Part shown: positions 26,181 through 37,945 of the stretch, one piece after another
Numbering within the stretch: position 1 is the first letter of the stretch
Layout: every line of letters begins with the position of its first letter
NCBI RefSeq assembly: GCF_964340395.1
Contig: NC_135549.1
Span: forward strand, 10,203,342-10,267,341
Direction of reading: 5' to 3'
DNA: 64,000 bases
DNA from: Glandiceps talaboti
Lineage: Eukaryota > Hemichordata > Enteropneusta > Spengelidae
Made by a program: the position numbers and the translations under genes
The notes under the pieces: generated by a model
Database searches by the model: none
The model's input: only the letters and a program-made list of their open reading frames with translations
Told to the model about the DNA's origin: nothing

Positions 26181-26756
26181 GTATACGCCACCATCTCCAC
26201 TGCAACACACAACAGGTGCAGTCAACGAAGCTGTTCTTTACGCAATTTTTCAGTGGGCGGGCAATTTGTTTCGATCGGTAGCGGGAGGTGAGCAAACAAG
26301 GAAGAATTGTGGCGGGGAAGTTCTGATTTTGATAGTGGGGGAGGGGAAAACATGGAATTGGGGGAGGGGCGTGGAGAGCTGTTATACTATTGTAGGCCTT
26401 AAATCTCGGCATTTTAAGGCTCCCTGTCGATCGAGAAAAACTAGTGACACAACAGAGTGGTATTCCTGGGAATAAATTACACCAGACGTACTGCTCGACA
26501 AGCCTTGTAGCCAATAGGCGAGAACCCCTGGTACTGCCAGGTACACGATCAGGGTAGCACTACAGGGAAACCCAAGAATCGGGAATCATCTTGTACGCGT
26601 CAAATGAATTGTTGTATAGTGGAAAGCACAAACGTTTTCCTGGTGAGTGGGTAAATCATTCACAATGTTGAGTTGGCAGTGGGGAGGTGGGCAAGTTGAA
26701 ACTCAATGGAGGGCAGATATCCTTCACCACCAATGGGAGGGCACATAAGAATACCT

Positions 26757-26766
26757 AAAAAAAAAA

Positions 26767-26803
<37 letters not shown>
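26757..26803. repeat. (CA)n microsatellite
   Basis: A short poly-A run followed by about 19 CA dinucleotides. Confidence 0.95.
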
Positions 26804-26805
<2 letters not shown>

Positions 26806-27214
26806 GTCAATGCTTTGAGGGAGGGCGATTCTATTAAAACATCATTTTTGGTCTGAAACAACATTACAATTAATGAAAACAATTGTGTCCGTTGGCTGCA
26901 CTAGAAACAATGACCACCTTCGTACCTCTACCCCTATATCCACGATCAAGGTATACCAACTGCCGCTTGTCCAGCCTTTACTATCAGACACCGTAACGAC
27001 TCGACAACAAAATTTCTCTCTAAGTACACTAAATATACACTTGACTTATTGAACTACACATAATCTAGACCCACGACCTTTCGTGGACGAGTGACTGAGT
27101 ATTACATGAAAAAGTTGATAACTGTGAACAGATGGTCGCATTCCTATTGACCATTACACAAGTGATCACATTCCACGAGAAATACCTACTTCGCGCAATC
27201 AAAGCTTTCGCTTA

Positions 27215-29215
27215 GAGACCGGTCAGTTTCTTCAGCGGGGGTGGATTTGTAGGAGGGGTCACCCTGTTTTCGAAATTGGCAGGGGGGAGGGGGTCATCCT
27301 GTTTAGAAAATTTTGGATAGGGAGGGTTTTGTTACAGTGGCATGACCTTGTCTGAACTATGGAATGTTTTCTTGTCCCTATTTTTTGAATATTAGTTCGT
27401 CTGGAGTGACGCTCAAACATAACTTTACATATACATACACACTGTATTACCTACCACACTAGTTACAGAACATATGTCGAGTAAATACTTGGGTATTTCA
27501 CAACCAATGGCGAATATGCTTCACATATTGCACTTTGGGGGCAAAAGTTGAAAGTTCCGTAATGGTATAGATAGTTTATAAATTTAAAGAAGTTAATCTA
27601 AATTGTTCTACTCTCCAGTATGAAGGGATCAATACGCATTGCACACTTTCTGTTTCGGACACTGCATGTTATCGACTCTACAAATCACCACATCACATCA
27701 GATTCCAGTTTGTAGTATACATAATACATGTAGTAGATATGAGGATCTTACATTCTCTAACATACCAGTGAGTTTTACTCTATCAGCAACAGTACTAATG
27801 ACCCTATACCATTGTTACAGACACTACCTGGCTCATTTTTATGTGTCATGCAAAGCTCATTTACAACTTACATTAACTTAAGCTTTTTGAAGCTGTGAAA
27901 TATTATCTTACATGTAAAGGCTATGAATAACCTAAAATTACCTTAATAGAGCCAAAACATCTCCAGATCTGCTAGGGGCGACCTGCTAGGACTACCTCAC
28001 CCCATAGATCACTCATGCAGTCACCCAACAGATGCACCATTTTGTTACTGTCATAATGGTATTAAACTTTTCTTAAACATTAATTGCAAATTGTAGACGT
28101 ACTGTCTTTTAGAGATATGAAATTATTGCTAGAATAGTCTAATACTTGTCTTAAAAGACTCTTAGGGTAAAGAAACTACCCAACCCCCCCCCCCCATGCT
28201 AATGATACAACATCGTGCTGACCTTTATTTGATGCCATTAAACTTTTTAAAGAACATATTTCAACCCTATGTGTTAAGAATAGTTTAATTTCTGATACTT
28301 TATGGTGCTGTCTTGAAGTCATTGACTGAAAGGCTCTGAATAGCCTAATAGTTGGCGTTAAGAGTAAAAACGTCTAGAGCTTCTAAGGGGGAGATCCCTA
28401 GGACCCATACCCCACCCCACCCCCGCAAGAAGTGGACATATCCTAGTCTAAAGCTCTTCCCCTACCTCTTACTGTCAAGATGCTATTACATTTTTCTTTT
28501 AATATATCAACCCTATGTAGTTGCTTTTTACATGTTGGCACTGTCTCGTAAAGCTTGGAAATTATTGTCTGAAAGGGTCTGAATAACCTAAAAATTGGCT
28601 TTATGAGTAAAAAATCTCCAAGGCTTATAGGCTGGAGACCCCCAAGGACCCCCTCCCATGATGGATTTACATATTCCCATCTCAAGCTTTCACCACCACC
28701 TTTTACATGTACTGTCAAGATGCATGCTATTATATTAAACTATCAACAACAACAAATCAAACCTATGTAGTTGCTACTTGTTGTTGCTGTGTTGTAAAGC
28801 TTGGAAATTATTGCCCAAAAGAGTCTGAATGCCCTAAAAATTAGTTTTAAGTGTCAGAAAACCTCCAGAGCTTATAGGGGGAGACCCCTTGGGACCCAAT
28901 AAGAGGTCTACATATTCTCATCTCAAACTTTCCCCCTACCTTTTACAGTCAAGATGCTATCAAATTCTTTTTTCAATATGTTTACCATGTGTAGTCGCTA
29001 ATGTAGTATGATGCTATCTTACAAAGTATTTTATAGTCAGGCATCAAGCAGTCCACTCTTAGATCAAATACCTGTCATGTAAATATGATATATCGGTGTG
29101 GGGGGTCACTATGTTTTAGGATTAAGTGATAGGGGGGGGGTCAGTCTGTTTTCGGTTTTACAGATGGGAAATCCACCGAACCCCCCCCCCCCGGTCGTAG
29201 AAACTGACCAGTCCC
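27215..29215. mobile_element. 2.0-kb non-autonomous TIR element, TTA target site (PIF/Harbinger-like)
   Basis: The left end GAGACCGGTCAGTTTCTTC pairs with the right end, whose reverse complement begins GGGACTGGTCAGTTTCTACG. TTA flanks both ends (27,212-27,214 and 29,216-29,218). Just inside both ends lie G-tract blocks of the form GGGGGGTCAnnnTGTTTT. The interior from about 28,060 to 29,000 is a tandem of diverged units, about 235 bp each (CTTTTACTGTCAAGATGCTA and CTATGTAGTTGCT landmarks at about 28,475, 28,715 and 28,949). No transposase reading frame survives, so any movement would need a partner element. It is an inverted relative of the element at 16.9-19.1 kb. Confidence 0.78.
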
Positions 29216-29218
29216 TTA

Positions 29219-32200
29219 GAGCCTTTTAGCCTAAAATTAAGTGGATTTTGCTTACTAGAGGAATAACAGTAATATAAACAATGATTGCATAAAGTTTAGA
29301 CCATTATATCATTCAACAGAGCTGAATAAAGCTGTTACTGTATTACATTTCCAATTAGAATCACGGCTTGACGTAAAACGATTTATTCGTCAATAAAGAG
29401 ACCTTAATATATGCCATGCTTGTTAACCTCGCCATGGTAACAGATAGTTTATACAGCATTATTTAACGTCCATACCATAAATTGCATCATGAAATTATCC
29501 TAACCTATGGCTTATCGTGACACTAAATGTTCTTTCAAGCGGAATGGGGGGGGGGTATGCAGTACTTGAGCACCGTTGTATGCTAACAACACTGACTGTG
29601 CATCGAAGCCCCTTCGAGAGCGTAAGCACTTGATTACCATGGTCTAATAATGATTATAATTAGATGTTGTTCCCCAGTGTTTTTCTTCGTTCAGCCAAGG
29701 GAAATATGAGTGACCTAAGGGGGCTTTGTCACTACGAGTCGCTAGACGAGTATGAATGGAGAAAATATTGGAAAATAATATAATTATGCCAGCGCCAGTA
29801 ATATCAAATAAAAATCGTGGAAAGTAATGGCAATTTTTAACATTTTGACTCACATTTCAAACACAGCAGAACCAGTGACGTAGACACGCGTTGTCGTGAC
29901 AAAGCACGTACTTTTTGTTCAACTTGGCTCGTGCATGGTACAAAAATCTACATGCGTAAGGTACACCATCTACGTTGTCTAAAATTGTCTACTGGTATAT
30001 TATACCAGGCCTCAAACTCATTAAAGAATATATGTACATGTATTTATACTTCAGCGAAGCGGAGCCTATGTCATCTCAGTGTTTATATAATGCCTTACGG
30101 ATATCTTTTACATAAGTCAGTACGTCAGCCCTCGGTGTTTCCTAGGACTGTGCATCAAATAATTGTACAATTTTGTTCTTTATCTAACAACCAAAGTTTG
30201 CATTATTCTGAAGTCACAACTATTAGTGCTCACTCGAAATGTATATGGACGTTTGTTCAGCATTGCTTTCAATATAATGTAATCTAAATTGGCGAACGGA
30301 TGCAGTTGAATTGTACTGCGAAGCTCAGTGTTTTCGAAATTTGCTAACACTCTTAGAATTCTAATGTGACGTTAACTGTAGTGTGTACATTGGTGTAATC
30401 AATACACGGTTTATCTTCTTCTTCTTTTTCTGGACACACTGGAAATTTACCATGCAGTATGTCGTGGAGCTTGATGCACCGTTACGTCGTGTTGTTAACT
30501 CTACAAGAAGAGACTGAAAATATGCAGTGGTATGAAATGATATAATACAAATGGTATAATTATAATGGTATGCGATTTTATAACATCTCTTCAGTGGACT
30601 GCATCCTTGAATTTCAATAGACACATTTAACGCTGTCTGGTTCATCTGGTGAATAGTTCTTCTTATACAACTATACCCAGCACGATATTTCTGTATTGAT
30701 TGAACCCCCCCCCCCCCATACCTTAATCTGATCCATATGACACAGCACAAATATTTCACTCCTTTAAGTTCATCATCCCTATCAATATCCACTATCAACA
30801 CCAAAAGTCATTTTTTTAAAAAGAATTCAAAAACCACCTCCAATCAGTAGACTAACCATAAACATAAACATAAAAGATTACTATTATTCAAACCGAATAA
30901 TATTTCTTGTATTTCTTACTTTTCGTTCTTTGTATATACATTTGCGTCTAGGTATTGCTTTTGTCTATTTTTCGCTCGTTCGTTTTCGTCCCCCGCCCCT
31001 CCCCATAAATTGGTAAATACTTTATGATTTCTTTCCATTCTTTCAAAACCCCAATGTTATCAAAATAACCAGTATTCCCAGAATTTAGTAATTTCTAAGA
31101 TTGTAACTCGAACAACTAATTTTCGTCCTCCTTTCAACAGAATGTACATTTATCTTTATATATATCTGGGATTAAATGAGTTAAATTATTATCATAAAAT
31201 ATCAATTCCGATCTTTATGTTCAAAAAGGGGAATATATAGTATGTTCGTTTACTATAATCGTTAGAGTAATGTCATTATAATTCAGTCATTATCCAATTA
31301 TCTGAATGCCCACGAGTCAGATAATTTTTTCTTTCGGTTTGTAATTCATGTTAGATTTACAGATAACCAATTTAAACCGAAAACTAATATGTTCACTACG
31401 ATACTATTGGTTGATTCTGGCTAAAGACGACTTGTCTCCCTCATTCAATATGGACATGATGCCAAGCTTCTTTTTAAATATGATTTTGAATTTGATATGT
31501 AGTCGGTAATATACAAAATGCAACCATGACGATATTTCATGAAAGATGATAGGCTAAGCATGGAGAGCCGGAAAACAGATATGTTATTAGTGTAAGAAAA
31601 AGTTTAACAAGCTATTTCTAGATGCATATCACTTTCCCATGCTTAAATTATGTGTGATCGGATTGTCAGATACTAAATTCCTGGAAACGTATCCCTTAAT
31701 CGGCGATCAATTTGTCAAATGTGAAGGCTGGTCGACTTCAGAAAGAAGTCTTGCGCAAAAAGATGCATTATACCACGACCGGCCAGTCATCACGTATTGC
31801 TTCCAATCTAGCCATGTGAAAGCAATATATATTATTCACAATAACTGTATCGTTTTAACTTGTTATGTCTTCAGTCTCTGTCATCGATTTGGTACAATTT
31901 TAAAATGCTGTATCACAAATTTCATTACGTTTTTACAACATGTGTCATCATGATCTTCCTTTGAAGTTTTCATTCGTATAAAGATGTTAAATTCAAACCA
32001 GATTTTTGGTTAGGAACTCCATGTTTTGTTTATTTTTACAATCCAATGCTGTAGAATGAGACGCTAATATTTACTCAGAGTATTCGGTATATACGTTCAC
32101 TTGTACATTCTATTTTACGTCATATAGCATTGAGTTATCCCTTACATCCGTAGGCCTTTAGTTCCATAGTTAGTTTATCTGATGACAAATTTCCGAGTTA

Positions 32201-33114
32201 TGTTTACAATTTTCACATTGAAAAGTTTTCAACACAAATAACAACCCTACTAGTCTCATCCTCAGTTTATTTCAGAGATTCTATCTAGATTTCTTTTTAG
32301 TTACGACTGTACAACTCGGAAGATAGCTCAATTTCGTCAGTTTCTCAATTTTTTTCAACATGTGTAACTCTTTTGTCTTGCAGTTTTTGGTCATCTCCGT
32401 TTTAGGGGTATTTTACATTTAAATCTACCCCCAATACAGTTGTCTGTATCTCTGTGTAATAAACTGGTCTGAGTTCAATAAAGAATTTTCCGTATTTTGC
32501 CGGCGGACATCTCATCTCTGATATTTGAGTAGGAGAAAGAATAATTACAAAATACGCAGGACGTTTTTCTATTCTTCAAAAATGCTGCAGGGTTAATACA
32601 AATTGAGGAGGCACGTTTTCATTTCGAAATATCACAGAGGTTTCTGCAAAACATGAAGGTAAGTTTATTACGAGATACTGTGTTTAGTCTTATAATTTAC
32701 ATCATTTTGGAATGATCTTTTTTTTGTAATCCATAATGGATAGGTGTGAATTGCTACAACGGAAACAGTACACCGGCGTCTAACACATTTTAAGTCGATG
32801 GATAAACTTCTTAGAGTAATAGAATACGATAAATCCGCTTCTGAATTTAGGCGAGGTGTAGTAATTGCAAGTGGCATCATATTGCAAACTGTTTGTGTCT
32901 ATTGTAACCTATCCTTGCGATGGGTTAGGCACAAATCAGACGCTAATATTAGTGAGGACGTGAAAGTGGATCCTGTCTGCCAGCAATCAGTAACCACCAG
33001 ACACACCGTCTACAACTACAGCTTCATTGATAATATGGAGTTTAGCTATTACGTAGGAAAATCGCGAGTTTAGTCGTTGTAGAGATGATGCCACTTATGT
33101 GTGTGTTTTATGTG
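29219..33114. other. Unique AT-rich intergenic stretch
   Basis: Contains MITE copy A and a C-run near 30,707, but no gene I can support. Confidence 0.5.
29652..29790. mobile_element. Small MITE copy A (about 140-150 bp)
   Basis: The left part TTGTTCCCCAGTGTTTTTCTTC and the right part GGAGAAAATATTGGAAAATA are rough inverted repeats. The centre has CCTAAGGGGGCTTTGTCACT. The same elements in the same plan occur at 55,668-55,822, so this is a dispersed family. Ends are approximate. Confidence 0.6.
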
Positions 33115-33158
33115 TTTGTGTGTGTGTGGGGGGGGGGGGGAGAGAGAGAGGGGGGGGA

Positions 33159-33197
<39 letters not shown>

Positions 33198-33285
33198 CAG
33201 TGACAGAGCTGGACGTGCTTAAATGACCGACGACACATGCACACACACGCACGCACGCGCGCACGCACACACACACACATATCCT
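33115..33285. repeat. Compound microsatellite (GT, G, GA, GACA, CA) with conserved core
   Basis: GT repeats, a G13 run, GAGA, ten GACA tetramers, then a unique core reading CAGTGACAGAGCTGGACGTG, CTTAAATGACCGACGACACATGC, then CA/CGCA repeats. The core recurs reverse-complemented at 37,556-37,620, again between GT and TCTG repeats. Confidence 0.9.
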
Positions 33286-33386
33286 GTTCTTTTCAAAGCC
33301 ACGTGACGGTAGTAGAGAATCTCAAGGGGCTATTAGTCAAAATATCAATTAAACTGGACAATATATTAAATGGTCTGATTTTGTTA

Positions 33387-34481
33387 GGCTGCATTCACAA
33401 ACACCTTGGAGGTTCGGTCAGGGAAAATTTAGGGGTACTTGAAAAATTTCACCATATATCAAGGGGGATATACCTGAAACAACTGGGATTTGGAGGGGTA
33501 CTTAAACGTACAATTAATTCTTCTGTTGGAAAAAAATTGCATTGTGCCTGTTGACTTCTTGAACTGGACTACTAGTAATTTATCAAGTATAATATACGGC
33601 GATGAAAAATAAACTTTGACATACATTTCAAGCTATGTAATATAATGAAGATTCTATCTCCGGCATAGATGTCTAAAGTCTCTCTGAACTGACCAAGTCG
33701 TCACTGTGTGTGGACTTTGATATAATTAAAACAGTAGTTCCGCATTTGGAAGAACAGAAAACATTGGCTGCTATGAGAGGAAAACAGATTACAAGAAAGA
33801 CAACAGCCTGTTGAAAAGACAGGTAATGATTGGGGTGAACTTGTACAAACTGGAGGCATTGTAGAAATACCAGTGAAGGTTCAAGACTAGAGAGGTACTT
33901 GCATGGATATGACAGACCCATTGTACCTAGAACGAGGAAGACGCTAAAAATCAGGTGACATTACTACCAAAGTAAAGGCAGTGTACCTGAGAGTGATATA
34001 AGTAAGGCAGTAAACGTACAGACAGAAGTTGTGATCCAGACATAGTGAAAGAAGAGTTTAGTTCAGAAGTATAGAGCATTTGTTGTGTAGATGTGATCCC
34101 CCCTCCCCCAAATACTACAGCTGTTGTAAGTAGCATTGTTATAAAGATAATCTAATCAGGTGATGAATGCATTCTTATGGATATTTGTAAGGATTACATA
34201 AACAGAAATAACCCACAAATTCTATAATGTTCAATTTTGTTTAGATATTTCTATAACTTTAAAAGTGATAGGGCCAGAGACTAGTATTATAAAGTAAAAT
34301 TTAAAACTGAATATGATAATTTTTAAACAAATGTAATGTAATTCACAGTATGTAACATTTTCATTCGGAGGTCGGCTGGGGTGTACTTCAATTTGTTCAG
34401 TGTGTCGGGTGGGGGTATTTGAAAAGAAATTGAGATGCCGATGAAAAATCCCCCCCCCCCCAGGTGTTTGTGAATACAGTC
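33387..34481. mobile_element. 1.1-kb non-autonomous TIR element, TTA target site (PIF/Harbinger-like)
   Basis: The left end GGCTGCATTCACAAACACCT corresponds to the reverse complement of the right end (AGGTGTTTGTGAATACAGTC), an inverted repeat of about 21 bp with two or three differences. It is followed by GG-rich sequence on the left and a C13 tract on the right. TTA flanks both sides (33,384-33,386 and 34,482-34,484). The inside has no transposase-like frame. Confidence 0.78.
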
Positions 34482-34484
34482 TTA

Positions 34485-36245
34485 CAAGGATAGGATACGC
34501 TATTACATGAAATGCTAGCAATGTCATGTGTATCTAGATCTGTAGGTTCACCTTAAAGTATGTTGTGTATGGCCTTGTATTATTTAGATACAAAGTTAGA
34601 AATTACGACATCTCGGTGATTCTTTCGGAGACGATACAGGCAAAAGAATAGATTATCAAAGTATCGTGTGCAATAATTGGCGAGGATAGGTATGGGGTTT
34701 AACAAATTGACTGTATAATCGGAGGTTGTTAGCGTCTCTTTTGTACCTATGATGTTGGAAACCATTATAGGTTGAATTGAGACTGAATCATTGTAGGCCT
34801 GAATTCTGCAGAAAATAGCTCTATACCTGATGTCTGCAGAACCCCAGATAAAGAATGAGCAATCATTCCCAACAAAAAGATAATCCATATTGTGCATTCT
34901 AGTACCGAAGATTTTTTGAAAATACATTTCGCTTCCGTTCGACCGAACACTTATATACTGATATCAAACGTGCCAATACGTGGTGAACTTAGTTTTTCCA
35001 ACCCCGGGCGCACATAGCGTCTTACCGGATGAATTGAGGAGTTCCTCAACTGCGAAGACGAATAGCAAGATCTATCACAAATCCACAAAAGTCTTTTTGG
35101 TATACTGTCGTTTTGTAAAAGAAGTGATCTCAAATGTTTCCGATGAAAGGAAGCTTTCCCGCAGCTGAATAACCTCAATTTTTAACGGTGGCGAATCTTG
35201 ATGTAAATCTCGACTTCAAATAAGATGGCTTAATGTTGCCGAGTCAATTATAATATTGGTTACGGTTAATTAAAATTATAGTAGTTATCTAGTTTGAGAC
35301 TTAATGCAAACGGAAGGAAAATAAAATGAAAGTGGATACTTGTAAGTACACACACTTGATAATAAAGAATAGAGACGGAGATTGATTGAAATCGTAGTTG
35401 TTGTTGGCCAAATAATTGTCATTTCTCTGCCGTCTTCTCATCTATTGACTATTTCACAAAATGGAAGATTTATATCAGATACATCCATCTCTAAAAAGAA
35501 CGTACAATAATTTACATATGCTTGGTGTTTCATTATTAGTTCAATTGAATGATCCGTGATTTTGAGACTTTGATTACGGTAAGCCGTGTATACAGGGTGT
35601 CAGTTTCCCCCGTCAAATTAAAATAAACAGACGAGATAATACTCTGATGTAATGATGGATGACATTATAGAAGAAAATTGAAAGCTTCAGAATTTCTAAC
35701 TTTGTAAAAAAAAAAAACCCAGACAGACCGACACGTTGTATTTCATACACGTTCACTTTCTCTTTTGTGATGAATTCAAAGTAAACCAACTGAAACGTAA
35801 AGAAAACACGACAAAGATCGTCTCATATGCATATTTCTTTGATGTGATAATTTACATTTCGCAATACGTGTGAAATTGTGAGTTTAATGATTGGGTATGA
35901 GATTATTATACTTACAACGGTAAAAGGCCATCATTCCAGAATGCCTGACGAATTTCAATTGAAATGTTCAATGCACAAGGCCAGTAAGCGTTACTCTGGA
36001 ATATTCAATACACAAGCCCAGTAAGTGTTACCATGCAGCTTTGTCACTACACAGCCGTGTATAGGAAATAATTACATACTATGATTATATTGCCACAGAA
36101 CGTGTATGTAAATCATGAAAAATATACAGACCAACATGCAGAGTTGAAAAATACTTATTCATTCGTGATTTAGTCATATTCATAGACGCTGCATAGAACT
36201 AACAAAGAAACAGTCGATACGCACCCACATACATTTACATGTATT
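34485..36245. other. Intergenic stretch
   Basis: Overlapping frames on both strands (34,580-35,180) look superficially protein-like but show no family motif and no splice logic. Confidence 0.45.
35962..36035. repeat. Two-copy direct repeat, about 37 bp
   Basis: TTCAATGCACAAGGCCAGTA, AGCGTTAC is followed by TTCAATACACAAGCCCAGTA, AGTGTTAC. Confidence 0.6.
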
Positions 36246-36339
36246 TATACATACATACATACATACATACATACATACATACATACATACATACATGCAT
36301 ACATGCATGCATGCATGCAGGCATGCAGGCAGGCAGGCT

Positions 36340-36386
<47 letters not shown>
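36246..36386. repeat. (ATAC)n / (ATGC)n / (CAGA)n compound microsatellite
   Basis: Tetramers drift in order from ATAC through ATGC and CAGG to CAGA, each neighbour differing by one base, as if generated by successive point change and slippage. Confidence 0.95.
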
Positions 36387-36387
<1 letters not shown>

Positions 36388-37418
36388 CGCTCACTTAGAA
36401 TAGCGTATCCTACTAAACTGGTTTTATCTTCTATTAATCAAATACGGTGTAAATGTCTTTAGATGTTCGAGATGAAACAAAAATTGAATACTTCATCTTT
36501 CATGTCGTCTTACGTCGATAAATAACGATTATATATGTGACTCGGTTGGTTCTTACTGATGTACATGATACTGATAACCAAGTGTGACTTATCTAGCAAT
36601 GCAAAGGTCGTTATAGTAAATTGATGCCAAATGAAGACGAAACACTTAATAATTGAAATAACTCTAAAGGACAATGTGTTCAAAGATGTTGTGATTGTTT
36701 TTCCATAACTTACATTGCATAGAAATTAGTCAGTAGATACGTTCTTTACCTCCAAAATCTGTGGTTTTCAGGTCCGTGATCTAATAATTTCTGCAACTTT
36801 TCAGATACAGTTTATTATAAAAGTGTGGTGGAGGGATATCATTATGCTTTATCAACATTGTTAAAGTTGAAACATCGGATAAAAAAGATGCTCCGTGAAA
36901 ATAAGCAATATAATGGTCATAAATGACCGATTTTCGCACAAGGCGTTCTGTGAGTTTGACGACCTTACAACTCATCTACGAAATCAGTGTGATACAATAC
37001 TGCAAATGTACAGCAAGTACTCTAATTTGTTATGTTTTGGGTTGGGTTACCAAACCCACCCAGCTTCATCTTTTGTGAAAAATGCCGATTCTCAGTCAAT
37101 ACTGCCATATGGCGACAACGAGTCTCTTGTCATACTTTGACAGTGTTACCGACATCAGCGTGATATGACGTCACAAAAAGAGTCATTATATTTTCACGTT
37201 CCCTGCACGTAAATAGAGGAAGTTAGTGGAGTGTAGATAATGTGCAATAATATCTACCAAATCAAAAACCTGATGTTACTAATCATAGCATCGATGTACA
37301 ATTATATCGCATTTTGGTAAATCTCACGCTCGCATCCAAACCACCTACACTTAATTTGAAGATGTTTTCAAAATACGAATTTCGGAACAAAGAAATGGGC
37401 ACACAAAAGACATATGTA

Positions 37419-37419
37419 G

Positions 37420-37472
<53 letters not shown>
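37419..37472. repeat. (GTTA)n microsatellite
   Basis: About 13 GTTA tetramers. Confidence 0.95.
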
Positions 37473-37473
<1 letters not shown>

Positions 37474-37510
37474 AAGTGCTACCGATGTGTACATGTGGAT
37501 ATGTTAAGGT

Positions 37511-37513
<3 letters not shown>

Positions 37514-37557
<44 letters not shown>

Positions 37558-37670
37558 ATGTGGATGTGCATGTGTCGTCGGCCATTTAAGCACGTCCAGC
37601 TCTCTGTCACTGTGTCTGTCTGTCTGTCTCTCTGTCTCTCTGTCTGTCTCTCTGTCTGTCTCTCAGTTTA
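37514..37670. repeat. (GT)n - core - (TCTG)n compound repeat
   Basis: About 21 GT dinucleotides, then the core TGTGTCGTCGGCCATTTAAG, CACGTCCAGCTCTCTGTCAC, then TCTG/TCTC repeats. It is the inverted relative of 33,115-33,285. Confidence 0.88.
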
Positions 37671-37817
37671 TTAAAACACTAGTTCGTATAGACATTTTGT
37701 AAATCAAATCAAGGTTTTATTTAAGTATCAATGCTACACTTCGAGTGTGATTTGTATTAGATTGCCGCTGCCATTTTTAGCATATTAATGTTATGTAATG
37801 ACTGTAGAAGGAGCACA

Positions 37818-37840
37818 AGATACATACATACATACATACA

Positions 37841-37871
<31 letters not shown>

Positions 37872-37884
37872 GCACGCGCGCACG

Positions 37885-37943
<59 letters not shown>
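37818..37943. repeat. (ATAC)n / (CA)n microsatellite
   Basis: About 12 CATA tetramers, a short CGCACGCA link, then about 32 CA dinucleotides. Open frames on both strands are shadows. Confidence 0.95.

Positions 37944-37945
<2 letters not shown>

Noticed and set aside
34580-35178. Overlapping frames on both strands
   Set aside because: No family motif, no start or splice evidence, and equal openness on both strands.
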